Shown here piece by piece: positions 7,776 through 15,978 of a stretch of DNA of 35,212 nt. Every line of letters begins with the position of its first letter. Within the stretch, counting starts at the first letter, position 1. A program made the position numbers and the translations under genes. The notes beneath the pieces are model-generated. The model saw only the letters and a list, made by a program, of their open reading frames with translations, ran no database searches and was not told where the DNA came from. This stretch comes from Phycisphaerae bacterium (GTDB lineage Bacteria > Planctomycetota > Phycisphaerae > UBA1845): contig JAJDDP010000159.1 in the NCBI GenBank assembly GCA_029260235.1, positions 1 to 35,212 on the forward strand, given 5' to 3'.

Positions 7776-10700
7776 GCGAGGAACCGAATCGCAGCTCAGC
7801 AAGACAGTTGGAGAACTCGCAGGCCTCTTCCGAAGCTTCAAGCGACGTGAGTACCGAAGATCCTGGCATTTGTCCGTTGGCGGGCAACCCGCCGCCCACG
7901 GATCCGTGCTTTCTCTACAAGATGGTGATCCGCGAAGAGCGGCCAGGTGCGCAGGATGAGCAAGACCGCAGAGACGAGCGGGATCCAGCCACGATCGACG
8001 CAGAGATACGAGACAAGCAGATAGAACTTTGGGACAAACGCACTCTAATCGATGATTTATTGCTGGGTAATGACGAAGATGTGGGGGAGGGCTGGAACGG
8101 CGCATATCTGAACCTCTTGAAGGGCCAGCGCGACCAATTACAGGGAGAACTTCTCATTTTGGTGGCGGAACGGAGCAGGGCCAATCCCTTCACCGTGGAA
8201 TCACCCTCAACCAAGGTACGGGAGTTCACCATCCTCAAACAGCTCCCAGCCAGCTACGAGTCCCAGAAGCAGGCCTCCAAGGAAATACTTGAGGAATTGC
8301 GTGTTGAACTCCAGGTTCTCATGCACCAATGGCATGTGGTTCACACTGAGCACGAGCAGGCAAAAAAGACGCTTCTGGATTTGAGCAAGGATCTTGAAGA
8401 GCTTGCCACCGAAAGGAATACGCGCTCGGCAGTCAAGGAAGCAGCGAGGGCTGAGTTTGAGCAGGCAGATCGGGAGAACCGCCAGTACGAAGCCAAAGGA
8501 AGTCATAGCAAGAAAAGGTCGTGGAAAGGTTTTAAGCGTGGGCTAAAGAAGCTTACCCGCCGCTCCCCACAACAGAAACTCAACAAAGCCCGCACGAAGC
8601 GCGACAAAGCAAATCAGAAGTTCCAGGACGCAGACCACGCATACAACAACCAAGCGCGCGGCGGCTATGCAGCAGCCAAGCAAAGCGAGGAAACCAAGCG
8701 GGCGGAGGGGTACGATCTAGTCCTTGAAATTCGGGCAAAGATCGCAGAAATCGAGGCGCAGGAGGCTTCGGTCCTTGAGATCATCAATACGCTTGGGCGC
8801 GGCGAACGAACCATACAGATGGTTGGCGGTGCGGGCGGCAAGTGGTGGACGCCTTGGAACCTCAATCAATATTCGTGGGAGACAGAGAAGAAGGGCGAGG
8901 AATGGGAAACTTCGGGACCTAGCGATGACGAAGATACACCCGAAGTTTCTGTCACCGTGGACACCGACAACAAACCCGAGGCGCCTGCGGAAGGTTATCG
9001 CGAGTACTGTGATAGGCCCATAAGGAATCGTGGAGGGGATCATCCCACGCTGCGGGCCTATGAATCCCAAAATGAGTTTCTCAACACCGATGTGGTTGAT
9101 GCCGAGGGTCCCGGCGGGAGCCTGAAATTCAAAGTCTGGCAGTTTCGCCAGTTTGATGAAGGCGCCGAGAAGGTCGAATGGGCCAAGATTGGTTTTGGGG
9201 CATCGCTGAAAATAGTAAAGACCTTCTTCCGGTTGTTGGAATGGGTCATGTCGGGCAAACCGAAGAAACGCCGCTACGTCGTCGATGCTGCCACCTGCGG
9301 ATTCTATGAGGTGGGTGGAGAATTGCATGCTACCGGCGGCGCGGGCAATCACGCCACGATACTGAGGCAGAAGATAGAAGTATTCCCCGCTGACAGCTGG
9401 CAAATCGCGATCAAAGCCAGTTCCTTCGCCGGTACGGGGTACGAGTACGAGCAAAAACGTCAGGATGCCAGTAGGCCTCAAGGGGAAACCGGCAACCTGG
9501 AGTACCAAAGCAGCGGATCAAACAAGGAAGACACCACGAGCGAGACCTTCAGCCAAAATACCATGTGGGGCACCCAATCGACCACGACCACGACCTCGGA
9601 CATCGTCGGGCGAGGGGGCGGCTCGGACAAGAATATTCACGAGGTCAAGGAGGTTACGCGCGACGGCAGCAGCGTCACGACTGACACCACCGGCAGCGGC
9701 ACCTTTAGGGGCGAGAGCTACTCGGGGGCTTACCATGAAGATGCAACGCTCGACGCCACAGGCAATAAGCAATCAGGCCATACGCGAACGGTTGACGAAT
9801 CGGGCAAGCTGACAGCAGATGGACCAGTCGAAAGTTCGACTCGCGGGCCAAGCCTCTCCAGGGCGCCCTCGATGCCAGGTTCCTTCTTCCCAATGTGTCC
9901 AGTAGATATCTCGTTCTATCGCAACGACAAAGAAGATGAAGTGACTCAGAACATCAAGAGCGCCGTCGGTACCATCGTCTTCCTTATCCGCAAGACCGCC
10001 GACTGCGTCGGTCGTGTCGGGAACATCGTGCCTTCGATGGGCTGGAAATTCGGCTTCCAGGCCGACTTCCTGGCTGGTAAGTTGAGCTACCTCAACCAGT
10101 TTCGCGAGCACACCGACTATCAGGTGTACATGTACCGGCGAGGCGAACTAGATATCACCATCGTTTCGCTGAAGGTTTACATTTTCGGTGGCTTTTGGGT
10201 CGAGTTCATCATCGGCGAGATCAAGTTTGGCGCTGAGATCAACATAAACGGCAAGGTGGGAATTAAGGGTCAAATCGAGAACACCCACCCCGACGCCCAA
10301 AACTCGGTCAACGTCGGCTTTGGACCCACAGGGAGCATCGGCTGCGGCGGCGAGATCATGCTGGTCGTCGGCTCTCCCGACTGGTGCAAGGCGGCAGGCG
10401 GAGTCAAGACTTCGATTAGCGCCGAGGGGATGTGGTGGCTCAAGCATACCGAAGGGCCGCACTTTGACTATGAATTCAAGTTCGATGGCGTGAAGTTTTA
10501 CCTGGTCGCGAATCTTGTCTTGGTCGGCTCTTGGGAAAGGGTCTGGAAAGTTGCCAAGGAGAGAACCATTAAGAAAGGTCGTATTCCCGAAGCCTTCGAC
10601 AGCAAAGATCTAGAAGAGCAGAGCGCCGAGATGGATCGGCATTACCAGGAAGATATGGTAAAGGCTCATGAGACTGAGCAGAGAATGTTGCGAGAAGCAG

Positions 10701-10810
10701 GGAAAACCCCAGAGACGAGAACCAGGGAACGACAGGCGAGAATTGATCGCGACAATGAAAGAGACCGCCAGCAACAGCAGGATGCTCTCGATAATGTTGA
10801 GGTCATCTAG
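7772..10810 (+). CDS. Large candidate secreted cargo/effector of the VgrG island (unrecognised)
   Basis: 1012 residues, family not recognised. Layout by eye: a Ser/Glu-rich N-terminus with a CPLAGNPPPTDPC segment (34-46); strongly charged, probable coiled coils at about 65-135 and 160-345 with a Lys/Arg-rich patch at 247-265; a mixed region (about 405-560); a Ser/Thr/Gly-rich low-complexity linker (about 565-700); a beta-rich region with many Gly and aromatic residues (about 705-925), including PSMGWKFGFQAD and FGAEININGKVGIKG; and a charged helical tail rich in Arg/Glu/Gln. There is no signal peptide and no catalytic motif I can identify. Placement between a DUF4123 adaptor and PAAR, and start-stop coupling to the small upstream gene, suggest delivered cargo. 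It might instead be a structural or pore-forming element. Confidence 0.8.
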   Translation: MSEEPNRSSARQLENSQASSEASSDVSTEDPGICPLAGNPPPTDPCFLYKMVIREERPGAQDEQDRRDERDPATIDAEIRDKQIELWDKRTLIDDLLLGNDEDVGEGWNGAYLNLLKGQRDQLQGELLILVAERSRANPFTVESPSTKVREFTILKQLPASYESQKQASKEILEELRVELQVLMHQWHVVHTEHEQAKKTLLDLSKDLEELATERNTRSAVKEAARAEFEQADRENRQYEAKGSHSKKRSWKGFKRGLKKLTRRSPQQKLNKARTKRDKANQKFQDADHAYNNQARGGYAAAKQSEETKRAEGYDLVLEIRAKIAEIEAQEASVLEIINTLGRGERTIQMVGGAGGKWWTPWNLNQYSWETEKKGEEWETSGPSDDEDTPEVSVTVDTDNKPEAPAEGYREYCDRPIRNRGGDHPTLRAYESQNEFLNTDVVDAEGPGGSLKFKVWQFRQFDEGAEKVEWAKIGFGASLKIVKTFFRLLEWVMSGKPKKRRYVVDAATCGFYEVGGELHATGGAGNHATILRQKIEVFPADSWQIAIKASSFAGTGYEYEQKRQDASRPQGETGNLEYQSSGSNKEDTTSETFSQNTMWGTQSTTTTTSDIVGRGGGSDKNIHEVKEVTRDGSSVTTDTTGSGTFRGESYSGAYHEDATLDATGNKQSGHTRTVDESGKLTADGPVESSTRGPSLSRAPSMPGSFFPMCPVDISFYRNDKEDEVTQNIKSAVGTIVFLIRKTADCVGRVGNIVPSMGWKFGFQADFLAGKLSYLNQFREHTDYQVYMYRRGELDITIVSLKVYIFGGFWVEFIIGEIKFGAEININGKVGIKGQIENTHPDAQNSVNVGFGPTGSIGCGGEIMLVVGSPDWCKAAGGVKTSISAEGMWWLKHTEGPHFDYEFKFDGVKFYLVANLVLVGSWERVWKVAKERTIKKGRIPEAFDSKDLEEQSAEMDRHYQEDMVKAHETEQRMLREAGKTPETRTRERQARIDRDNERDRQQQQDALDNVEVI

Positions 10811-10888
10811 TACGGGCTTGAACCAAGACGCGCTGGGACGTGGGGCGACACTGCTAGCAGGCAAACGGCCCGGGCTGCGGAGGAATGA

Positions 10889-11986
10889 ATGCCAGTAGAC
10901 ATCAAGCAACATGGAATCATCATCGAGGCCGAGGTCGATAAGTGTACCGTTGAGATTTATCTCAACGATATTCCTATTGGGCTTTGCGGTGTAGGCGGCA
11001 GTCTAAAACTCAGCCGACCGGTACACGAATACCTGATCGATGGCGAGAACGAACTGGCAGTGCTGATCAACCCGGGAGACAAGCCTTCGGGAGCATCAAG
11101 TGCGAGCAATGGACCGCGACCCGCTGAAGGGGCTCAACCTCCTGCCAGCCCGGTACTAGATGCCTTTCTGGGTGAAGAGGAGGACGAACAGGGTGATGCG
11201 GAAAAGGAAATCTTTTCCGACATGGACAGGGATGATGAGCCTGCCAGAGAAACAAAAGAGGAAGGCGACTCGCGACCCTCAGAATTGAGGGGCTTGACTG
11301 ATCGGGATTTCCGGCACAAGTCGGAAGCAGCCGTGGACGGAGGCGACGATCCGGGTAGCCCAAAGGAGGGTCTGTCGGTAAGGGAAGAGGCCGTCTGTTT
11401 GGTCCGGCTCTCGCGTTACAGCGTAGGGTCGATGGCTATGGACGGCTCGGGGGAACCGATGATTCAACTTGCCTGGCGCGCCCGTGACGAAGAGACCCGA
11501 TTGTCCAATGCCCGCGTACCATTCCCCCGCTGGTTGCGGAACAAGAGAGACCTGGGCAACATGTTCGGCCCGTATCACTGGCAGAATGCCTCGAAGCTAA
11601 CGCTCGATGGTCCGACTTCCGACGGAGCCACAGGAATTGTCCAGATGATTCGCCAAGCCCTCGAGGATGGCGACCCCGATCCGATCATGGGAGCATCGCG
11701 GGAACGCTTCAAGGAGATCGCCAACGCCTACGGGATCTCGGAGCAGGAGCGCGTCGACATGCTGCGTCAGCTGCTGGAGATGCAGCGAAATAAGCCCGAG
11801 TGGCTCTTCGAGACGCCCGAGAATGAGAGCTATGATTTTCGATTGGTGGCTGACAACCGGATGATCGAATGCCTGGGACCGGATTGGAGGCCGATCATCC
11901 GGCAAGTGCCCGGATCGGAGGATGGTCGATTCCTGTTCCCGATGCTCCTGGGGCGCAAGCAGGGCAAGTGGTTCATCATGCGTTGA
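10889..11986 (+). CDS. Unknown VgrG-island protein (365 aa), candidate immunity or accessory protein
   Basis: ATG 10889 is preceded by GGAGGA at 10879-10884. The N-terminal 65 residues look beta-rich (alternating hydrophobics, with VEIYLNDIPIG and EYLIDGENELAVLI) and could form a small beta-sandwich. Residues about 66-165 are an acidic, Pro/Ser/Glu-rich linker. The C-terminal 200 residues form a separate soluble domain with many Trp, Arg and Phe, ending in GRKQGKWFIMR. No signal peptide, membrane helix or known motif is visible. It lies 78 bp after the candidate effector and 71 bp before PAAR. In such islands this slot often holds an immunity or loading protein. I do not recognise the family, so function is open. 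Confidence 0.75.
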   Translation: MPVDIKQHGIIIEAEVDKCTVEIYLNDIPIGLCGVGGSLKLSRPVHEYLIDGENELAVLINPGDKPSGASSASNGPRPAEGAQPPASPVLDAFLGEEEDEQGDAEKEIFSDMDRDDEPARETKEEGDSRPSELRGLTDRDFRHKSEAAVDGGDDPGSPKEGLSVREEAVCLVRLSRYSVGSMAMDGSGEPMIQLAWRARDEETRLSNARVPFPRWLRNKRDLGNMFGPYHWQNASKLTLDGPTSDGATGIVQMIRQALEDGDPDPIMGASRERFKEIANAYGISEQERVDMLRQLLEMQRNKPEWLFETPENESYDFRLVADNRMIECLGPDWRPIIRQVPGSEDGRFLFPMLLGRKQGKWFIMR

Positions 11987-12057
11987 GCACGGCCTTCCAG
12001 AAGGTCCAGCAAGCAGGCAGCGGAGTTGGCAACGAGTTCGTGTGGAGGTAAGTGGCT

Positions 12058-12582
12058 ATGGCATCACCGAGTGCAATGGGAGCGTACTACGAGGATTTCC
12101 CCAAACCTCCGGAAGAACCACCGCCTGGTGCCTCAGTGGAACAACTTGTTCAATTCAACGTGGACATGGCGAAGTTCGAGGAGGATAAAGCCGCCCACGA
12201 GGAAGAGTACGGTCCACCCCCAGAGCCCGATCCCGTAGTCCCGCCTGCACCGCCTTCTGGTGGTGGAGGGGGTGGCGGAGGCGGTGGGGGATCAGGCAAG
12301 CCAGCTGCCCGCATCGGTGACATGTACGCCCACGGCGGCGCCATTGTCGGTTTTTGCCCCACCGTTCTCATCGGCGGCAAGCCAGCCGCCCGGGTGACGG
12401 ACATGCACGTCTGCCCAATGGTCACTGGAGTCGTGCCGCATGTTGGCGGGCCAATTCTACCGCCCGGGGCTGTCAAAGTCTTGATAGGCGGAGTGCCCGC
12501 GGCTCGGATGAGTGACAAGTCGACCTGCGTCGGCCCGCCAGACACAATCGCCCAAGGAGAGTTCACCGTTTTTATCGGATGA
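12058..12582 (+). CDS. PAAR-domain spike-tip protein with Pro/Gly-rich linker
   Basis: 174 residues. A short N-terminal region (about 1-55) is followed by a Pro/Glu-rich stretch, a run of 11 consecutive Gly, and a C-terminal PAAR domain of about 95 residues. The PAAR tetrapeptide-type motif occurs three times (KPAARIGD, KPAARVTD, VPAARMSD). Candidate zinc ligands are the His in MYAHGG, His/Cys in DMHVCP and Cys in KSTCVGP. PAAR proteins cap the VgrG trimer with a zinc-sharpened cone. ATG 12058 is placed 9 nt after GGAGG (12044-12048); an in-frame GTG at 12052 is too close to it. It ends the island and presumably pairs with the VgrG encoded 5 kb upstream. Confidence 0.93.
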   Translation: MASPSAMGAYYEDFPKPPEEPPPGASVEQLVQFNVDMAKFEEDKAAHEEEYGPPPEPDPVVPPAPPSGGGGGGGGGGGSGKPAARIGDMYAHGGAIVGFCPTVLIGGKPAARVTDMHVCPMVTGVVPHVGGPILPPGAVKVLIGGVPAARMSDKSTCVGPPDTIAQGEFTVFIG

Positions 12583-12680
12583 AGAATCAGGTTTTGTAAT
12601 GCTCTCGACGCTGCCAGAGCTTCCGAACCGCATGAGCGCGTGCTACGATCCAACAAATCATAGGCTAAGGGACAGCGTGT

Positions 12681-12696
12681 TGCGTGCTATCACGCA
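12681..12696. repeat. Short stem-loop (6-bp perfect stem, 4-nt loop)
   Basis: TGCGTG and CACGCA pair perfectly around the loop CTAT. It lies about 100 bp after the PAAR stop and 65 bp before a longer palindrome. It could form in RNA at the end of the island transcript. No T-run follows. Confidence 0.5.
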
Positions 12697-12760
12697 CATG
12701 GTGGACCCGCGTGACCACCCTGAATGTGTTGACAAATGTCCCCTGGCGCCCCTGGCCAGA

Positions 12761-12776
12761 ACGCAGGATCCTGCGT
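12761..12776. repeat. Perfect 16-bp palindrome
   Basis: ACGCAGGATCCTGCGT reads identically on both strands with no central spacer, so it suits a dimeric DNA-binding protein or a recombination site better than an RNA hairpin. It lies in the gene-free stretch between the PAAR gene and the small membrane-protein gene. No second copy was noticed in the window. Confidence 0.6.
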
Positions 12777-12986
12777 GAGAACGGTCCTACGCTCCCATTA
12801 TCGGGTCAAACGCATAGCCCACAGTGGAGCCTGGCCAGCCCGTCTGGCACGGGAGTTGCAGGCATTATGGGCGCATGGCTAACAAGCCCAGAGGAGGCCC
12901 CAAGTACGGGTCTTCCCGGCCCTCGTCATCGCGATTCTGGATGGACCGGCGTCAGCGGTGGGGAGGTGACTTTCTGAAGGCTAGAA

Positions 12987-13520
12987 ATGCCGCCCACACC
13001 AGACAGGCAAGTTGAAGCAATGCGTGTGAAGCTTTATACGCGGAGTATGTGGGCAGTGATGGCGGCGGCTCACATCCCAGCACTTCTGTCGCTCACCCGC
13101 GAAGCACTTGAGAGCGGTTTAGATCCAAGCAGGGTCTCCGTCTTAGTCGGTCTTTCGATGGCGACGCTGTTCTGCATGCTCAAGCTGTGGGGCGTCCGCT
13201 GCTTGCGGCTGGCCACCGATAGGCGCTCGCTGATCACCATCGCGGCCGCTGTGATGTTAATTCACGCCGAGGCGATCACGTCCCACTACGACGAAGAGAC
13301 CTTGCCGAAGAGTTTCTCTATCGCTGGGTCCGTGTTGTTTGTCGGCGGACTGTCACGGGTTCAATCATTGGTGCGGTCACTTGGCTCGGCCGCGCCCTCG
13401 CGGTCGTTGCAGGCACTGGCCATGCTGGCCTCAACCCATTCCCCGGGTAGCAATGCCTTCGCACCCTTTCACAATCTGGTTGCACCCCGCGTACGCATTC
13501 CGCGTGCTCCCCCCGTCTGA
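12987..13520 (+). CDS. Small putative membrane protein of unknown function
   Basis: 177 residues from ATG 12987, which has GAAGG 6 nt upstream; an in-frame ATG at 13020 (166 aa) is an alternative without a good ribosome site. Three or so hydrophobic segments are visible: around the MWAVMAAAHIPALLSL stretch, around LVGLSMATLFCMLKLWGV, and a pair spanning LITIAAAVMLIHAEAI and FSIAGSVLFVGGL. The last 50 residues are polar and rich in Ser, Ala and Pro. No family is recognised. It lies 139 bp upstream of the hemH-hemA gene on the same strand. That might hint at a heme-related or membrane-anchoring role, but this is only position. Existence is moderately supported by codon pattern and hydrophobic profile. 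Confidence 0.5.
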   Translation: MPPTPDRQVEAMRVKLYTRSMWAVMAAAHIPALLSLTREALESGLDPSRVSVLVGLSMATLFCMLKLWGVRCLRLATDRRSLITIAAAVMLIHAEAITSHYDEETLPKSFSIAGSVLFVGGLSRVQSLVRSLGSAAPSRSLQALAMLASTHSPGSNAFAPFHNLVAPRVRIPRAPPV

Positions 13521-13659
13521 AGCATCATCTCCCAGTGCTCCTCCACAGCGTGGTGGATGCAGACAGATTCCTGCCTTGTTCAGATAGGGATCATTCAATC
13601 GAGCGATAATGCCAGGCAGCAAGAGCGTTGCGCCGTAGAGCGCGGAGGCAATGAATGCG

Positions 13660-15978
13660 ATGACACAGTCAAATGCTTACCATCAAGACAACCCAACAGT
13701 GGACCGAGTTCGCCCACAAGCTCGAGCGCGTCAACGGGCAGTGATCTTGGTAAACACCGGCTCGCCAGAGCACCCGGACGCAGAATCGGTGCGGCGATAT
13801 TTGGCAGAATTCCTGAGTGATCCGCTGGTAATCCAATTGCCTGCTGGCTTGGGTTGGCTCCAGTCCGCGTTGGGGCACACCATTGCCCGTTTCCGAGCAG
13901 CTCACTCAAGTAAGCTGTACAGCACCATCTGGACAGATCAAGGTTCTCCCCTCGTTGCCACGATGCAGCGAATCGCTTCTGAGCTTGAGTCCTCGCTTCC
14001 AAAGGGTTGGAAGGTCTTTTCGGCCATGCGCTACGGCCAGCCCAGCATTATGGAGACGATGGCGACGATTCGGGAGTTGGGCATAGAGGAAATAGTTGTA
14101 GTCCCGATGTTTCCTCAGTTCAGCTGTGCTACTTCAGGATCGGTGATCCGTGAGACTTACCGCGCCCTGCGGGAAGTGGGTGAGCACCTAAGCGTTACGA
14201 CGCGCGCGGCCTGGTATGACGACATCGGCTACATCAATGCCCAAGTGGGATTTTTGGCAGACTATGTTCAAGCCAATGGTCTTACACCTGAGAACAGCTA
14301 CCTGCTTTTCTCGGCGCACGGCCTTCCCGTGTCCTACATCAAGCGCGGAGATCCGTATCGGCGCCACATACAGCGCACGGTAGAGCTTTTGACGGAGCGA
14401 TTAGGCTGGCCGACCGACAGATTATCATTGTCGTTTCAAAGCAGGCTGGGACCGTCTCGGTGGCTTGAACCCGACACTGAGGTACGCCTGGCTGAGTTAG
14501 CTGATTCTGGAGAAAATCAGGTTGTTGTTTGTCCGATCAGCTTCACCGTTGACTGCCTGGAAACGTTAGAGGAGATCGGCGTTCGCTACCGCGAAAAGTT
14601 TGAACTCAAAGGCGGACGCCTCTGGCTTTGCCCGTGCCTCAACACACACGAATCGATTATTTCGGCGTTGAAGAGCTTGGTGTTGCGTGGTCCGCAGCCC
14701 ATCACGTCGTGGGGGTCGGATTTTGTGCCTCTCATGGCTACTGAACCCAAGGAGGAGAAAGCGACGGATGGTGATTTGAAGTCGCTAGTGATGATCGGCG
14801 CCTCGCTGCCAAACCGCGTCGGGCCAGGCCGCGGACCTCGGATGCACCATACAGAAGCCGCCGACCTCTGCTGCGTAAAGAAATCGCACGAAGAAGTACA
14901 CGCTTTCCTGGAGCAGATCCGGAAGGAAGGCAATTTCACCGAAGCATTCGTATGGAACACCTGCCACCGATACGAGTTCTACGGTTGGCTAAAGAACCCC
15001 GAAGATGTGGCAGACCGCGAGTGTGTCATAGGCCGAACCTGGCACCAACTTTTTGGAGCCCACCCCGACGGCTTGGGCGTCAATGTTCTCTTTGGGGCTG
15101 ATGCTTGGCGTCATCACATGCGCACCGTTGCCGGCCTTAATAGCGGCCTGCCTGGCGATAGGGATGTAAGCGAACAATTGCGGACTGCATGCCGCTTGGC
15201 TGGTCACGCTGGCACAGCCGGCCCGCGATCTTACAACCTCGTCGAACAGGCTATGTCTTCGGAGCGAGAGTTGAGGCAAGAAACCGCTTGGGGACAGTAT
15301 CATCCTGGCTATTGTCTAGCCGCCTTCCACCAGATTCGTCGAGCTGCTGGTCTTGAGCCAGCCGACTGCCGTTACGCGGTCATCGGTGGATCAACGACAT
15401 CGCGGGCAGTGCTGGAGATGCTGGCTGATGAATTCGGCGTGTCTAAGCGGCAGATGACGATCATCTATCGAGGGCACAAAGGAGGACAGATGAAGCTCCT
15501 CCGCTCGGCCATCGGCAACGGCAGGCGCGTGCGGGTGCATGCCTATAGCGAGCGGGCTGTCATCGACAATCTTGCTGACGCGGATGTCGTCTTTATCGGC
15601 ACAGATCGAAATGAACCGATTCTCAAAGCTGAGGCGTTGCGCGGGGTCCGCGACTTCGATCAGCACCCGCTGACGGTGATCGATTTCAACACCCTCGGTT
15701 CTACCCGCGGACTAGAGACGATCGACGGTGTTACGCTCTGGAAAGCAGATCGACTGGAACACGAGGTCGATGCGTATGCTGACACTATCTGCGTACAGAA
15801 GGGTTTTATTTGTGCCGTACAGGAAGCAGATGAGTGGATAGAGAAGCGAGTGCCGGTTGTCTCGCCGCCTTACCCTGAGCTGCCGTGCAAGGGCGGTGTC
15901 AGGTCAACGCCTTCTGAGTGTGCCCACTGCAAGCGCAACCGATGTGGCGGAACTGCTGATGTGGAAGGGGCTGTTTGA
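13660..15978 (+). CDS. hemHA: Ferrochelatase-glutamyl-tRNA reductase fusion
   Basis: 772 residues joining the last and first committed steps of heme synthesis. Residues about 20-355 are ferrochelatase (HemH): LVNTGSPEHP start, catalytic SAHGLP with His220, and CPISFTVDCLETLEEI; it inserts iron into protoporphyrin IX. Residues about 370-730 are glutamyl-tRNA reductase (HemA): WNTCHRYE with catalytic Cys435, a divergent GLNSGLPGD in place of the usual GLDSMVLGE-type motif, a Rossmann segment VIGGSTTS near 574, and IDFNTLGSTRGLE. It makes glutamate-1-semialdehyde. The C-terminal tail carries a CAHCKRNRC cysteine cluster. I chose ATG 13660 because GGAGG (13644-13648) is 11 nt away; ATG 13651 is only 2 nt from it. 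No stop or frameshift separates the halves. The HemA half is diverged, so its activity is likely but not certain. Confidence 0.9.
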   Translation: MTQSNAYHQDNPTVDRVRPQARARQRAVILVNTGSPEHPDAESVRRYLAEFLSDPLVIQLPAGLGWLQSALGHTIARFRAAHSSKLYSTIWTDQGSPLVATMQRIASELESSLPKGWKVFSAMRYGQPSIMETMATIRELGIEEIVVVPMFPQFSCATSGSVIRETYRALREVGEHLSVTTRAAWYDDIGYINAQVGFLADYVQANGLTPENSYLLFSAHGLPVSYIKRGDPYRRHIQRTVELLTERLGWPTDRLSLSFQSRLGPSRWLEPDTEVRLAELADSGENQVVVCPISFTVDCLETLEEIGVRYREKFELKGGRLWLCPCLNTHESIISALKSLVLRGPQPITSWGSDFVPLMATEPKEEKATDGDLKSLVMIGASLPNRVGPGRGPRMHHTEAADLCCVKKSHEEVHAFLEQIRKEGNFTEAFVWNTCHRYEFYGWLKNPEDVADRECVIGRTWHQLFGAHPDGLGVNVLFGADAWRHHMRTVAGLNSGLPGDRDVSEQLRTACRLAGHAGTAGPRSYNLVEQAMSSERELRQETAWGQYHPGYCLAAFHQIRRAAGLEPADCRYAVIGGSTTSRAVLEMLADEFGVSKRQMTIIYRGHKGGQMKLLRSAIGNGRRVRVHAYSERAVIDNLADADVVFIGTDRNEPILKAEALRGVRDFDQHPLTVIDFNTLGSTRGLETIDGVTLWKADRLEHEVDAYADTICVQKGFICAVQEADEWIEKRVPVVSPPYPELPCKGGVRSTPSECAHCKRNRCGGTADVEGAV

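Larger units (their letters stand above)
12583..12986. other. Gene-free stretch after the VgrG island with clustered inverted repeats
   Basis: About 400 bp. No frame gives a protein I would defend: small Arg/Pro-rich frames exist on the plus strand but lack recognisable features. The stretch holds a stem-loop at 12681-12696, GGTGG/CCACC arms at about 12700-12719, and a perfect 16-bp palindrome at 12761-12776. There is no T-rich tract, so a classic rho-independent terminator is not evident. It separates the secretion island from the heme locus. Confidence 0.5.

Noticed and set aside
8717-9508. Minus-strand open frame of 263 codons opposite the 1012-aa gene
   Set aside because: No recognisable motif and no ribosome site; the sense frame is continuous and coupled to its upstream neighbour.
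12824-13015. Small basic open frame after the PAAR gene
   Set aside because: Arg/Gly/Ser-rich with no recognisable motif, and it runs into the start of the membrane-protein gene in another frame.
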